From NCBI GenBank assembly GCA_023382975.1, contig JAHDXO010000019.1, forward strand, positions 62,001 through 126,000: a DNA stretch of 64,000 nucleotides, written 5' to 3'. The translations under genes were made by a program, and so were the position numbers. Below the pieces are notes generated by a model. It saw only the letters and a program-made list of their open reading frames with translations, ran no database searches and was not told the DNA's origin. Below, piece after piece: positions 52,497-61,092 of the stretch. The stretch's first letter is position 1. Each line of letters opens with the position of its first letter. This stretch comes from Pirellulaceae bacterium (lineage in GTDB: Bacteria; Planctomycetota; Planctomycetia; Pirellulales; Pirellulaceae).

Positions 52497-52885
52497 CGAT
52501 TGGTGAAGGCAAACGCGAATCGCGGCGAGAAGTGAACAAGATCGTCGCGCACTTGTCGCCTTTGATCGGGCAGCAGATTGCACCATTTTGCATACAACAG
52601 CCAGAATCATCCTATCAATAAGCCACCTATTGGCAGGGGGGATCTGTTGGATCGGCGGTTCAAACTGACCGAGTCTAACTGACGTGACCGTACAACGCCT
52701 GTTTTCGCCCCGGTGCTCAAGAAGCGTTCAAGCGACGGAGTCGATGGGGTCGATGGAACGATTGCCGGATCGAAATGGGGGGAATTTGCAGAACGGTAAA
52801 TCCATCTTCATTCATTTCGCGGTCGAGCCTATAATCCCGCCCTCCCATCGCATCGATTCGCTGATAGCAGCCGAGGACAGTCTTC
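52497..52885. other. Intergenic region, nothing recognised
   Basis: About 390 bp between two plus-strand genes. No recognisable gene, repeat or strong hairpin. Confidence 0.5.
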
Positions 52886-53137
52886 ATGAAATCCGTCCGA
52901 TTCGTCTTGCCGTTGCTTCTGCTGCTGGCGATTCTGGCCGGATGCCGCAACGGCGGTTCGCTCCTCGGCCCGCCCGGCACGATGCGACAACAACAACTGA
53001 AGGCCACGGCCCACGATCCTTATACCGAGCCCGACATTGGCCCGGAAGTGGTAGGCGGACGTCCCCGGGACTACCAAAAGCCATTGGCGGAACCGGTGCG
53101 CGGCCGGTACGTGTGGGACAATTGGTTGGGCCGCTGA
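52886..53137 (+). CDS. Small lipoprotein of unknown function
   Basis: 83 residues. A hydrophobic leader (FVLPLLLLLAILAGC) ends in a lipobox LAGC, so lipidation at Cys20 is expected. The rest is short and polar (PPGTMRQQQLKATAHDPYTE, GGRPRDYQKPLAEPVRGRYV). GAGG lies upstream of the ATG. No family is recognised. It may be a small cell-envelope lipoprotein. Confidence 0.75.
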   Translation: MKSVRFVLPLLLLLAILAGCRNGGSLLGPPGTMRQQQLKATAHDPYTEPDIGPEVVGGRPRDYQKPLAEPVRGRYVWDNWLGR

Positions 53138-53161
53138 GTTGCGGAAAGTTCTTTCTCGTAG

Positions 53162-53180
53162 CACAGGCTGCCAGCCTGTG
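53162..53180. repeat. REP-like palindrome
   Basis: CACAGGCT-GCC-AGCCTGTG: an 8-bp perfect stem with a three-base loop, 25 bp behind the lipoprotein stop. The local context GTAGCACAGGC has a GTAG just before the stem, as in the REP elements near the transposase. Only one copy was seen in the window. It could also act as a terminator for the lipoprotein gene. Confidence 0.45.
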
Positions 53181-53370
53181 GACCCGATTTCTGACCGGAC
53201 TCCCTTTTTCATCCGGCCAACATGGTGCGACGAGAGCGCGATGGTGGCCAGCGGCCTGCCAGAATGGGCAACAGAGATTCCGCCAAGCATCTGGGAAAAC
53301 GCGACGGCAACGATTATAGTAGTGCTCAAGTTGCCTCTACATCGTTTTCCTACCGCCGAGTCTCACCTCT

Positions 53371-54405
53371 ATGGGTATCCGTTCTAAACCGAAGCAAGTT
53401 TCGGCTGCTCCATCCGAGTCCGTGGCGGAGGCCCAGCGACTGCAAAAGGTTCTCGCGGCCGCCGGGATCAGCAGCCGTCGCGAATGCGAGGAACTGATTC
53501 GGGACGGCCGAGTCGAAGTGGACCGGAAGGTCGTCACGGAGATGGGTTTTCGCGTTGATCCAGCGCGTCAGGAGATCCGCGTCGACGGAGTCGTTCTGCA
53601 GCGGTCGAAGCTGGTCTACTACGTACTGAACAAGCCGCCGGGCGTCGTCAGCACGAATCGCGACCCGGACGGCCGTCCGCGGGTGATCGACTTGATTCCC
53701 TCCGAGCAGCGGCTGTTCCCCGTCGGCCGGCTGGACCGGAGCAGCGAAGGCCTGATCCTGGTCACCAACGACGGCGACCTCGCCAATCATCTGACGCATC
53801 CTCGGTACGGCGTGGAAAAGACCTACGCGGTGCGTGTGGCGGGAATTATGACGCCGGAGACGATGCAGTCGTTGCGCAAGGGAGTCCACTTGGCCGAAGG
53901 GCCGGCGCGAGTGACCTCGGTGCGAGTCAAGCAGCGGCACAAACAGAGCACGGATTTGGAAATCGTGTTGCGCGAGGGCCGCAACCGGGAGATCCGCCGG
54001 ATTCTGGCTCGCGTTGGGCACAAGGTGATGAAACTGACCCGAATCGCCATGGGAACGCTGCGGTTGGGCGAAATGCCAACCGGCGCGTATCGCCAGTTGA
54101 GCCCTCAGGAGGTTCGCGCCCTACGGCAGTGCGCTCGTCCTGAAAACGCAGGAAAGGACGCCGGCCCGTCCCGCAGCCGTGGCTCGCGCCAACAACTGAA
54201 GAGACTGAAGTCCTCGGCCAAACCACGTCCCGAATCCCGACCGAAGGCCGCAGGCAGACCGAAACTGCCTGGGCGGCCAACGGGGCAGGGATCGGTTCTG
54301 TCTTACGACGATCAACCGTCGGCGCCGGCGGACGAAAAACGGAAAGGCCGGTACTCCAAGGGCAAACCCGGTCGACCACCGCGGGGAACGAAGAAGGAAT
54401 CGTGA
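53371..54405 (+). CDS. rluB: 23S rRNA pseudouridine synthase, RluB/RsuA family
   Basis: 344 residues. S4 domain at ~22-70 (RLQKVLAAAGISSRRECEEL), then the catalytic domain with LNKPPGVVSTNRDPDGRPRV and the active-site segment PVGRLDRSSEGLILVTNDGD containing the catalytic Asp, and the RluB-type REGRNREIRRILARVGHKVM segment. A basic Lys/Arg/Pro-rich tail of ~90 residues follows, longer than in E. coli RluB. It isomerises a uridine in 23S rRNA. The stop overlaps the start of pyrK. Confidence 0.92.
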   Translation: MGIRSKPKQVSAAPSESVAEAQRLQKVLAAAGISSRRECEELIRDGRVEVDRKVVTEMGFRVDPARQEIRVDGVVLQRSKLVYYVLNKPPGVVSTNRDPDGRPRVIDLIPSEQRLFPVGRLDRSSEGLILVTNDGDLANHLTHPRYGVEKTYAVRVAGIMTPETMQSLRKGVHLAEGPARVTSVRVKQRHKQSTDLEIVLREGRNREIRRILARVGHKVMKLTRIAMGTLRLGEMPTGAYRQLSPQEVRALRQCARPENAGKDAGPSRSRGSRQQLKRLKSSAKPRPESRPKAAGRPKLPGRPTGQGSVLSYDDQPSAPADEKRKGRYSKGKPGRPPRGTKKES

Positions 54406-55277
54406 TGCCCAATCCGCTTCATGCCGCGCACTACGCAGATTCCGCCGTCCAGCGATCCGTGCGAGTCGTCGAGAACGTCCGCGTGGCCCGCGACACGTTT
54501 CGAGTGCGTTTCGAGTCGGACGAGATCGCAAGGTCGATCGTACCCGGCCAGTTCTTGATGATGCGACTGGCCGGCGCGAATGATCCGCTGATCGGCCGGG
54601 CCTTCGCTTTCTATGACACGGTGCTCGCCGACGACGGCGAGCCCTGTGCGATCGACGTCGTCTATCTGGCCAAAGGGAAGTTCACTCGGCGGCTGGCCGA
54701 GCTTGGCTCGGGACAGCAACTGGACGTTTGGGGGCCGCTGGGAAACGGTTTTCCTGCCGACGCGGTCGAACATTTGATCATGGTCGCAGGCGGCATCGGC
54801 CAGACTCCGTTTGTGGCGTTGGCCGCCGAGTTTCTGGGGCGCCGGCGCTACGGAACGCCCGCTCGCCAAGTCGTGCCGGCGAACCGGGCGACGCTTTGCT
54901 ACGGCGCACGAACCGCCGAAATGCTTGCCGGAATCGAAGACTTCCAACGATTGGGAGTGCAGGTCCGCGTGGCGACCGACGACGGCAGCCGCGGACATCA
55001 CGGCCTGGTCACCGAAGTCCTTGAACAGGTGCTGGACGAAGACGACACGCCGCATCGGATCGTCTGCTGTGGCCCCGAGATCATGATGCAGGCCGTCGCC
55101 CGTTTGGCCGCCCGCCGCGGCTCGCCCTGCCAAGTCTCGCTCGAGACCCCGATGGCCTGCGGAATCGGCATCTGCTTCACGTGCGTTGCCAAGGTGAAGG
55201 ACGCCGAAGGCGGTTGGGACTACAAACGCACCTGCGTCGAGGGCCCCGTGTTCGACGCCGCACGAATCGAATGGTAG
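54405..55277 (+). CDS. pyrK: Dihydroorotate dehydrogenase electron-transfer subunit (PyrK-like)
   Basis: 290 residues from the ATG at 54405, which shares its first base with the rluB TGA; a GTG three bases earlier is an alternative. FAD-binding domain with the block PGQFLMMRLAG and DPLIGRAFAFYD; NAD-binding segment HLIMVAGGIGQTPFVALAAE; C-terminal [2Fe-2S] site with Cys residues in the pattern MACGIGICFTC and a final YKRTCVEGPVF. It passes electrons from dihydroorotate dehydrogenase (PyrD) to NAD in pyrimidine biosynthesis. No pyrD is in the window, so another ferredoxin-reductase role cannot be excluded. It is slightly longer than usual. Confidence 0.85.
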   Translation: MPNPLHAAHYADSAVQRSVRVVENVRVARDTFRVRFESDEIARSIVPGQFLMMRLAGANDPLIGRAFAFYDTVLADDGEPCAIDVVYLAKGKFTRRLAELGSGQQLDVWGPLGNGFPADAVEHLIMVAGGIGQTPFVALAAEFLGRRRYGTPARQVVPANRATLCYGARTAEMLAGIEDFQRLGVQVRVATDDGSRGHHGLVTEVLEQVLDEDDTPHRIVCCGPEIMMQAVARLAARRGSPCQVSLETPMACGIGICFTCVAKVKDAEGGWDYKRTCVEGPVFDAARIEW

Positions 55278-55337
55278 CCTTCGCCTGGCGAACGGAATCC
55301 GGGTCGAGATGAACGCTTTGGGCGACGGCGCGGTCGA

Positions 55338-56636
55338 TCATCGCCGGAACCTGGACGCGAAGTCGAGATAGCGTTGCCAGTCGTAGGGCGTGATGTCGTG
55401 GTTGCCGGTGCGGATGTGGTAGCCGATCGTCTGTCCGACCGGATGATCGATGGGGGGCATCTCGGTGACTTCCAGTCCTGGACGGCCGAACAACCTGTAT
55501 ACCGGCTCGGCGTGGAACGCTGCCAGAAACTCGCCGCGCGGATCGGCCCAGCGATCCTGTTCGGCGCTGGCGACGTACACGGGGCGCGGCGCGATCAAGG
55601 CGATCAGCAGATGCGAGTCGACCGGCAAGGCCGCTTCCTGGTTGCCGTATTGCCGATAGTTTCGGCAGTACCAGATGCCCGACAGCGAGTACGAAGCAGC
55701 CACCGACTCGCCGAATCGGCGGCGCGCCAGCGAAGCGCCGCCCTGGCCGGAGTTGTTCGAGATCACGATGGCAAAACGTTCGTCCTGCGCGCCGGCCCAC
55801 AGAGCCGCCTTGCCGGTTCGCGAGTGGCCAAAGACCGCGACGCGGTCGCCGTCGATGGCCGGATCGGTTTGCAGATAGTCCAGCGCCCGGCTCAGCCCCC
55901 AAGCCCAGGCTCCGATCGAGCCCCATTCGTCGTTCGCCAATTCGCTGCGTCCGTCTCGCCGCAGGACGAAATGCCGAATGCCTTTTTGCCAGCCTTCCGT
56001 GGTGAATCGACATCCCGAGCCGTGCCGATCCAGTTCGATATCGCCGCCGTGAAAACTGGCCACCGCGAACCCCCGTTTCAGCACCATCTCCAACGGCCAG
56101 CGGCGAGCGTGCTCGCCCGGTTGGCACACGGCGTTGCGAGACGGAATAACTCCGGGATCCGAGTCGACTCCTTGGTTTCCGTAGTTCAGGCCCAGGAACG
56201 CTGGCACTCGCCCCTCGACGTGGTTCGGGACGTACAGCAGCAGATCGATCCAAGGCGCATCGTCGGATTCCAGCAATCGAAGACGGATCTGCTTCCGCGT
56301 CGCCAAACCATCGAACACCACTGCATCCGGCGCCAGAGGCTCGGCACGCAGGCTGGTCTCGATCTTGGGAGTCCGGCCGTAGACGTGCGTTGCAAAGGCC
56401 TGCAGGACTTCTGGACGCCGCACTTCTCGCCACATGGCCGCGTCCGAAACCTGTCGGCCATCGAAGCAGACCAGCGGGTCGGGCAACTCGTACCGGGGAA
56501 CTTTCGCCTCGTCGTAGTTCGTATCGGGCGGCTCCTGTGCCGAACTGGCCAGCGGAAGGGCCAATACGAACATCAGCAGCCCGAACCAGGATGAAACGAT
56601 TGTGCCCGGCGTGAAATCGTGTCGCGTGTCAAGCAT
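55338..56636 (-). CDS. CE15-like exported esterase (glucuronoyl esterase type)
   Basis: 432 residues from the ATG at 56636 with GAGG nine bases upstream. Signal peptide (SSWFGLLMFVLALPLASSAQ). The alpha/beta-hydrolase nucleophile elbow reads AVFGHSRTGKAALWAGAQDE near 268, matching the GxSRxGK signature of carbohydrate esterase family 15, with His in place of the Cys of the classical GCS elbow. PVYVASAEQDRWADPRGEFL and HIRTGNHDITPYDWQRYLDF provide the acid and histidine segments. The family cleaves glucuronate-lignin esters; a substrate is not proven here. It lies convergent with pyrK. Confidence 0.87.
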   Translation of the reverse strand: MLDTRHDFTPGTIVSSWFGLLMFVLALPLASSAQEPPDTNYDEAKVPRYELPDPLVCFDGRQVSDAAMWREVRRPEVLQAFATHVYGRTPKIETSLRAEPLAPDAVVFDGLATRKQIRLRLLESDDAPWIDLLLYVPNHVEGRVPAFLGLNYGNQGVDSDPGVIPSRNAVCQPGEHARRWPLEMVLKRGFAVASFHGGDIELDRHGSGCRFTTEGWQKGIRHFVLRRDGRSELANDEWGSIGAWAWGLSRALDYLQTDPAIDGDRVAVFGHSRTGKAALWAGAQDERFAIVISNNSGQGGASLARRRFGESVAASYSLSGIWYCRNYRQYGNQEAALPVDSHLLIALIAPRPVYVASAEQDRWADPRGEFLAAFHAEPVYRLFGRPGLEVTEMPPIDHPVGQTIGYHIRTGNHDITPYDWQRYLDFASRFRR

Positions 56637-56713
56637 GGATGTGTTCCTCGACATCGGGGGAGAGCATCGCACGGCCTCGGTGCCACGACTATCTTACCCG
56701 CTCGGCCACGATT

Positions 56714-56945
56714 GTGCGACGAACTCGCACACCACCCGCTGCTCAATTCCGGGCGAGCGGCGTGGCGTCAGCCCGCCGGTGGTGCTGCGCCACGAACTCG
56801 CCAATCACCCGTTGCTCTTTCGGGCGAGCGCGTGGCGTCAGCCCGCCGGTGGTGCTGCGCGACAAACTCACCACACCACCCGTTGCTCTTTCGGGCGAGC
56901 GGCGTGGCGTCAGCCCGCCGGTGGTGCTGCGCGACAAACTCACGA
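56714..56945. repeat. Tandem REP-like repeats (3 units of ~70-72 bp)
   Basis: The block CGTGGCGTCAGCCCGCCGGT recurs at 56761, 56831 and 56903, with a partial unit to the left. Each unit has a hairpin GCGTGGC-GTCA-GCCCGC and a linker ending in CCCGTTGCTCTTTCGGGCGA. The GTCA loop recalls the REP hairpins near the transposase at 32.3 kb, but the rest of the sequence differs. The cluster lies between the esterase and the DUF1579 gene and contains the DUF1579 stop codon at its right end. Confidence 0.8.
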
Positions 56946-57419
56946 AATACGCCGGTGATGGCCTTCCATGAACTGCATCCATTGCCCATCGTCGCCCAGT
57001 ACCTGCGACCGCAGAATCCAGTGATCGCGATCGACAATCTCGAAGATGTCCTGGTATTGCGCCATGCCCAGGCCGTCGAAACGCGGTCCCTCGACGTCGA
57101 GCACCAATCGCCTGCCCGTATGGTCAAGCTGCCCCTGGTAGAGCCACAAGTGGGTCATCATCGAGGCCACGAACGTGCCCACGTAGCGGTTCTGAACTGG
57201 GTCGAATCCGAGCGTGAACAAAGACGACCACGGCCCGCCCTCCGGGGACTCGCCGCGGCATTCGAGGGTCGTCCAGAGCCCCCCCAACGTACGCGCGGTC
57301 AGCGTGCCGGTGGCCTCCGAGGGAGGCTGGTCCGGTCCCATGATGCACTGGTGCGTGAATTCCCATTCGCCCAGCAGCGCTTGGAACCACTCGTGTTCTG
57401 CCTGAGGTGCTGCAAACAT
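56940..57419 (-). CDS. DUF1579 family protein
   Basis: 159 residues. The pattern EHEWFQALLGEWEFTHQCIM near the start, TLGGLWTTLECRG, SSLFTLGFDPVQNRYVGTFV and MTHLWLYQGQLDHTGRRLVL is typical of the DUF1579 beta-barrel family, at normal length. It is cytosolic, with unknown function. The 3' end reaches into the REP-like cluster, which supplies the last few bases. Confidence 0.88.
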   Translation of the reverse strand: MFAAPQAEHEWFQALLGEWEFTHQCIMGPDQPPSEATGTLTARTLGGLWTTLECRGESPEGGPWSSLFTLGFDPVQNRYVGTFVASMMTHLWLYQGQLDHTGRRLVLDVEGPRFDGLGMAQYQDIFEIVDRDHWILRSQVLGDDGQWMQFMEGHHRRIS

Positions 57420-57709
57420 CGTCTATATCCTTGTCGGCTGATTTTTCTGGATGCTGCGGGACGGAACGGAAACGTCCGTCAGATGCCGCAGCAGCTTTTT
57501 AGCGTTCAGTGCGGCGACGATCAAGCCGTCGACCGCCCTTGCGCGGATATCGTCGAGAATGGAGAGAGAACCGTCCTGATGTCCGGATCGCGACAGTTCG
57601 ACGGCCGCACCGGTTGGAACTCGGGTCGCACCGTGTCATACTTGGCGAACCACGCGGCGAGCGAGTGGGGCAGCGCGTTTTTTTTTGGAGATGAATCGAG
57701 AGGAACACC

Positions 57710-60700
57710 ATGCGACGGTGCGCGTACTCTGGACCCTGTCCGTCTGTCCGATGCGGATCGCTCAGCGGATTGCTTCTGGCGTGTCTGATCATCGCGACGG
57801 TTCGGGCGGAAGGCTGGCCCACGTTCGGCGGCGGTTCGGATCGCGGCGGGCGGACGGACGAGACGGTTGTCCCTCCCCTGCAACACGTCTGGACACATCG
57901 GCCGGCGCAGACGCCACGTCCTGCCTGGGCGGATGGTCCGGCGCCGACGGACTACTGGAACTTTGCTCATCCGCTGCTGAACGCGAGCGACTTCGACCAC
58001 GCTTTTCACACGGCCGTCGTGGACGGACGGCTGTTCTACGGCTCGTCGGCCGACGATGCGCTACGCTGCCTGGATGCGGACAGCGGAGAGGAGCTTTGGA
58101 GTTTCGTCACGGGCGGCCCCGTGCGGATCGCGCCCACCGTCCACGGCGACCGCGTTCTCGTGGCGTCGGACGACGGATGCGTGTACGGCCTGGAGTCGGC
58201 CTCAGGACGGCTGGTCTGGACCTACCGCGCCGCGCGCAGCCCGCAGCGGCTGCCGGGCAATCAACGGCTGATCTCCCGCTGGCCGGTTCGCTGCGGCATC
58301 GCCCTGGGCGACGACACGGCCTACGTGGCCGCCGGTGTCTTTCCGTCGGAGGGCGCCGATCTGTGCGCGGTCCGCGTCGGCGATGGCTCGGAAGTGTGGC
58401 GAGCGGAAATCAATGTCTGCCCGCAGGGGCATCTGGCAGCGGTCGATGATTTCCTGGTCGTGCCGACGGGACGCACGGCTCCGGCCGTCTTCGACCGTCG
58501 GGACGGCAAGCTGCGTTTCCAGATGGACGGCACTGGGTCCACCTGCGCCGCGGCGCTGCCCGACATGATCGTCTACGGCCCTGACGAACGCGGACAGATC
58601 CACATCGCCGATCCGTCCAGCGGAAAAAGAATCTTCTCTGTGGGCGGACGGCGGATGACGGCCGCAGGGGACTTTCTCTACCTGCTCGGCAAGTCGGATC
58701 TGGCCGCACTGCGGCGCGGCGAGTTCCTCGACTTGGTCCGCCAACTCGCGGCGACAGCGCGCGGGGACGAATCAAAACGGAAGGAACTCCAGAGTCGCTT
58801 GGAGGGCTGCCGCGTCTGGCGGACGCCGCTGGAAGCGCCGCATGCGCTGGCGATGGCCGGCCAGATGCTGCTGGCGGGCGGCGACGGAGTTCTGGAAGCG
58901 GTCGACGCCGCAACCGGCGAGCGTCGCTGGACAGGCCGCTTCGAGGGCTCGGCGCGAGGGTTGTCGATTGCGGACGGGCGGCTGTACGTGAGCACCTCCG
59001 AGGGGCTGATCCATTGTTTCTCACCAGCAGGCTCGGCGGTTCCCGTCGCAGCCGTCGCGACCCAATCCGTGGTCGCGGCCCCACCCACCACCAGCGACGA
59101 ACTGTCGCGTGCCGCGATGGTCATGCGCGGAGCGACTGGCGACTCGCCGGGCTACGTGCTGGTGCTCGGCGACGACGACGGCCGTCTGGCGCTGGAGATC
59201 GCCGGCGCCACGAGACTGCACGCCGTCGCTTTGGCCTCGACGGAAGAACTCGCTCAGGCGGCGCGGCGGCGACTGCTCGAATCGGGCTGGTATGGACGGC
59301 GTGTCGGAGTTCTCGCGGCAACGGGTGGCGATCTGCCGTTTCCGTCCGGCTGTTTCAACGCCGTGACTTCGCATGCCTTCCTGAAGGACGGGACTCTGGA
59401 CGTGACCGCCGCGGAAATCCGCCGCGTGCTGCGACCTTGCGGCGGAACGCTCGTTCTGGCTGGTCCCAGCCGGGCCGGTGCGGAACTGAATCGGTGGTGG
59501 AGTGGCCCGGCCATGAAAGACAGCCTGGAGAACACCGGGGTCGGCACGTGGGTGTACCGCCGAGGGCCACTCGATGGCGCAGGCAGTTGGACGCACGCGC
59601 TGGCCGAGCCCGGCAACTCGGCGTGTAGCGGCGATCAGTTGGTCTCCGGCCCGCTGGAATTGCAGTGGTTCGGACCTCCGGGCGCGGCGCGGATGCCCGA
59701 CCGACATCACCGCAACGTACCTCCGCTGTACCATGACGGACGGCTGTTCATCGCCGGCAGCGGCTTGGTGTGGAGCGTCGATGCCTACAACGGCACGCCG
59801 CAATGGCAGATCGAGATCCCCGGAGCCATCCGCCTGGGTGCGTTTCTCGATTCCAGCCATACGCTCGTCGACGAGCGCTTTCTTTACGTCGCCGTCGGCG
59901 ATCAATGCCTTCGTTTCGACGTGGCCACCGGGCATCCGGCGCCGTCGCTGCATCTGCCCGCTGCCGAGGGCGAAGCGCGCGAATGGGGCCATCTCGCGTG
60001 GGAAGGCCCGATGCTGTACGGCAGCTCGCGGCCGGCAAAGTCCGCTTACACCGAGCAAAACCGCCGAGTGGACGCGAGCCTCTGGGGGCTGGGAATGAAA
60101 CTGGTCTGGAGCGACGCTCTGCTCGGGATCGACCGCAGCAGCGGCCAGCATGCGTGGCAGTACCGCTCGGGCCTGGTCGCCAACACGACGCTCGCGGCAG
60201 GCGAGGGACGGCTGTATTTCGTCGAGGCCGCCCGGGTGCCGGCCGGCGGCGCGCTGTCCTTTTCCCTCAAGCAAGTCCTCCAGGACGGCCCGCTGTCGCT
60301 GGTCGCGCTCGAGGGCCGAACGGGAAGCGTTCTCTACCGCGTTCCGCTCGAATCCATCGGGATCGAAGAGGTTCTCTACCTGAACTATCACGACGGGAAA
60401 CTGCTGCTGAGCGGATCGAGGGCGGCCGGACGGAAGCTGGAGTACGCCTTTCAAGTATTCGCAGCCGAGACGGGACGACCGCTGTGGCGCGATTCGCATC
60501 CGACCGAACTGGACGCGGGAGGCGACCACGGCGAGCAGAACCGGCATCCCACGATCGTGGACGGAACCGCCTACATCTGGCCGCATGCCTACGAACTGGA
60601 AACCGGCCGGCGCCGGGAAGATTGGAAGATGGACCGTCGCGGCCACGGCTGCGGCGGCGTGGCCGCGTCGCAGTCCGCGATTCTTTGGCGCGGCGGCACT

Positions 60701-60904
60701 CCGTGGATGCAGGATCTGTGCTCTGGCGGCGAAGCGCGGCGCGTGACCACCGTCACACGCCCAGGTTGCTGGATCAACATGATTCCTGCCGGCGGTTTGG
60801 TGCTGATCCCCGAAGCCAGTTCCGGCTGCACCTGCCCCTACGCCCTGCAAACCACCATGGCCCTGGTCCCAACCGCCGGCTGGAACAGACCCGCAGCACC
60901 CTGA
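57710..60904 (+). CDS. Exported PQQ-type propeller protein with an embedded methyltransferase-like domain
   Basis: 1064 residues from the ATG at 57710 (GAGAGG upstream). Signal peptide SLSGLLLACLIIATVRAEG. PQQ-like propeller blades are seen throughout (ALRCLDADSGEELWSFVTGG, YGLESASGRLVWTYRAARSP, GVLEAVDAATGERRWTGRFE, GIDRSSGQHAWQYRSGLVAN, FAAETGRPLWRDSH). Residues ~480-590 look like a SAM-methyltransferase fold inserted between blades (YVLVLGDDDGRLALEIAG, DLPFPSGCFNAVTSHAFL, EIRRVLRPCGGTLVLAG), but the glycine-rich motif I is altered, so activity is doubtful. The C-terminus has a CSGGEARR and CTCPY cysteine pair. It is probably periplasmic; the substrate is unknown. Confidence 0.85.
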   Translation: MRRCAYSGPCPSVRCGSLSGLLLACLIIATVRAEGWPTFGGGSDRGGRTDETVVPPLQHVWTHRPAQTPRPAWADGPAPTDYWNFAHPLLNASDFDHAFHTAVVDGRLFYGSSADDALRCLDADSGEELWSFVTGGPVRIAPTVHGDRVLVASDDGCVYGLESASGRLVWTYRAARSPQRLPGNQRLISRWPVRCGIALGDDTAYVAAGVFPSEGADLCAVRVGDGSEVWRAEINVCPQGHLAAVDDFLVVPTGRTAPAVFDRRDGKLRFQMDGTGSTCAAALPDMIVYGPDERGQIHIADPSSGKRIFSVGGRRMTAAGDFLYLLGKSDLAALRRGEFLDLVRQLAATARGDESKRKELQSRLEGCRVWRTPLEAPHALAMAGQMLLAGGDGVLEAVDAATGERRWTGRFEGSARGLSIADGRLYVSTSEGLIHCFSPAGSAVPVAAVATQSVVAAPPTTSDELSRAAMVMRGATGDSPGYVLVLGDDDGRLALEIAGATRLHAVALASTEELAQAARRRLLESGWYGRRVGVLAATGGDLPFPSGCFNAVTSHAFLKDGTLDVTAAEIRRVLRPCGGTLVLAGPSRAGAELNRWWSGPAMKDSLENTGVGTWVYRRGPLDGAGSWTHALAEPGNSACSGDQLVSGPLELQWFGPPGAARMPDRHHRNVPPLYHDGRLFIAGSGLVWSVDAYNGTPQWQIEIPGAIRLGAFLDSSHTLVDERFLYVAVGDQCLRFDVATGHPAPSLHLPAAEGEAREWGHLAWEGPMLYGSSRPAKSAYTEQNRRVDASLWGLGMKLVWSDALLGIDRSSGQHAWQYRSGLVANTTLAAGEGRLYFVEAARVPAGGALSFSLKQVLQDGPLSLVALEGRTGSVLYRVPLESIGIEEVLYLNYHDGKLLLSGSRAAGRKLEYAFQVFAAETGRPLWRDSHPTELDAGGDHGEQNRHPTIVDGTAYIWPHAYELETGRRREDWKMDRRGHGCGGVAASQSAILWRGGTPWMQDLCSGGEARRVTTVTRPGCWINMIPAGGLVLIPEASSGCTCPYALQTTMALVPTAGWNRPAAP

Positions 60905-61092
60905 CCTAGATGAATTCTGAATGAAGGAACTCCAGTGCGTCCGAGTGGTTGCAGGATACGCGGGTGATATGGTATCAAAGTCCCACGCTTGGCTTCCACG
61001 ATGTTCCGAGGCGGGCTCGGTTTGATCGGCCGCTGATTGGGCTCGTCGTCTGGTTCCGACCCATCAACACTTCGCAGAGGGAGATTGGATTC

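Noticed and set aside
59021..60850. 609-codon minus-strand ORF opposite the PQQ-propeller gene
   Set aside because: Antisense shadow of the propeller coding sequence; no recognisable domain.
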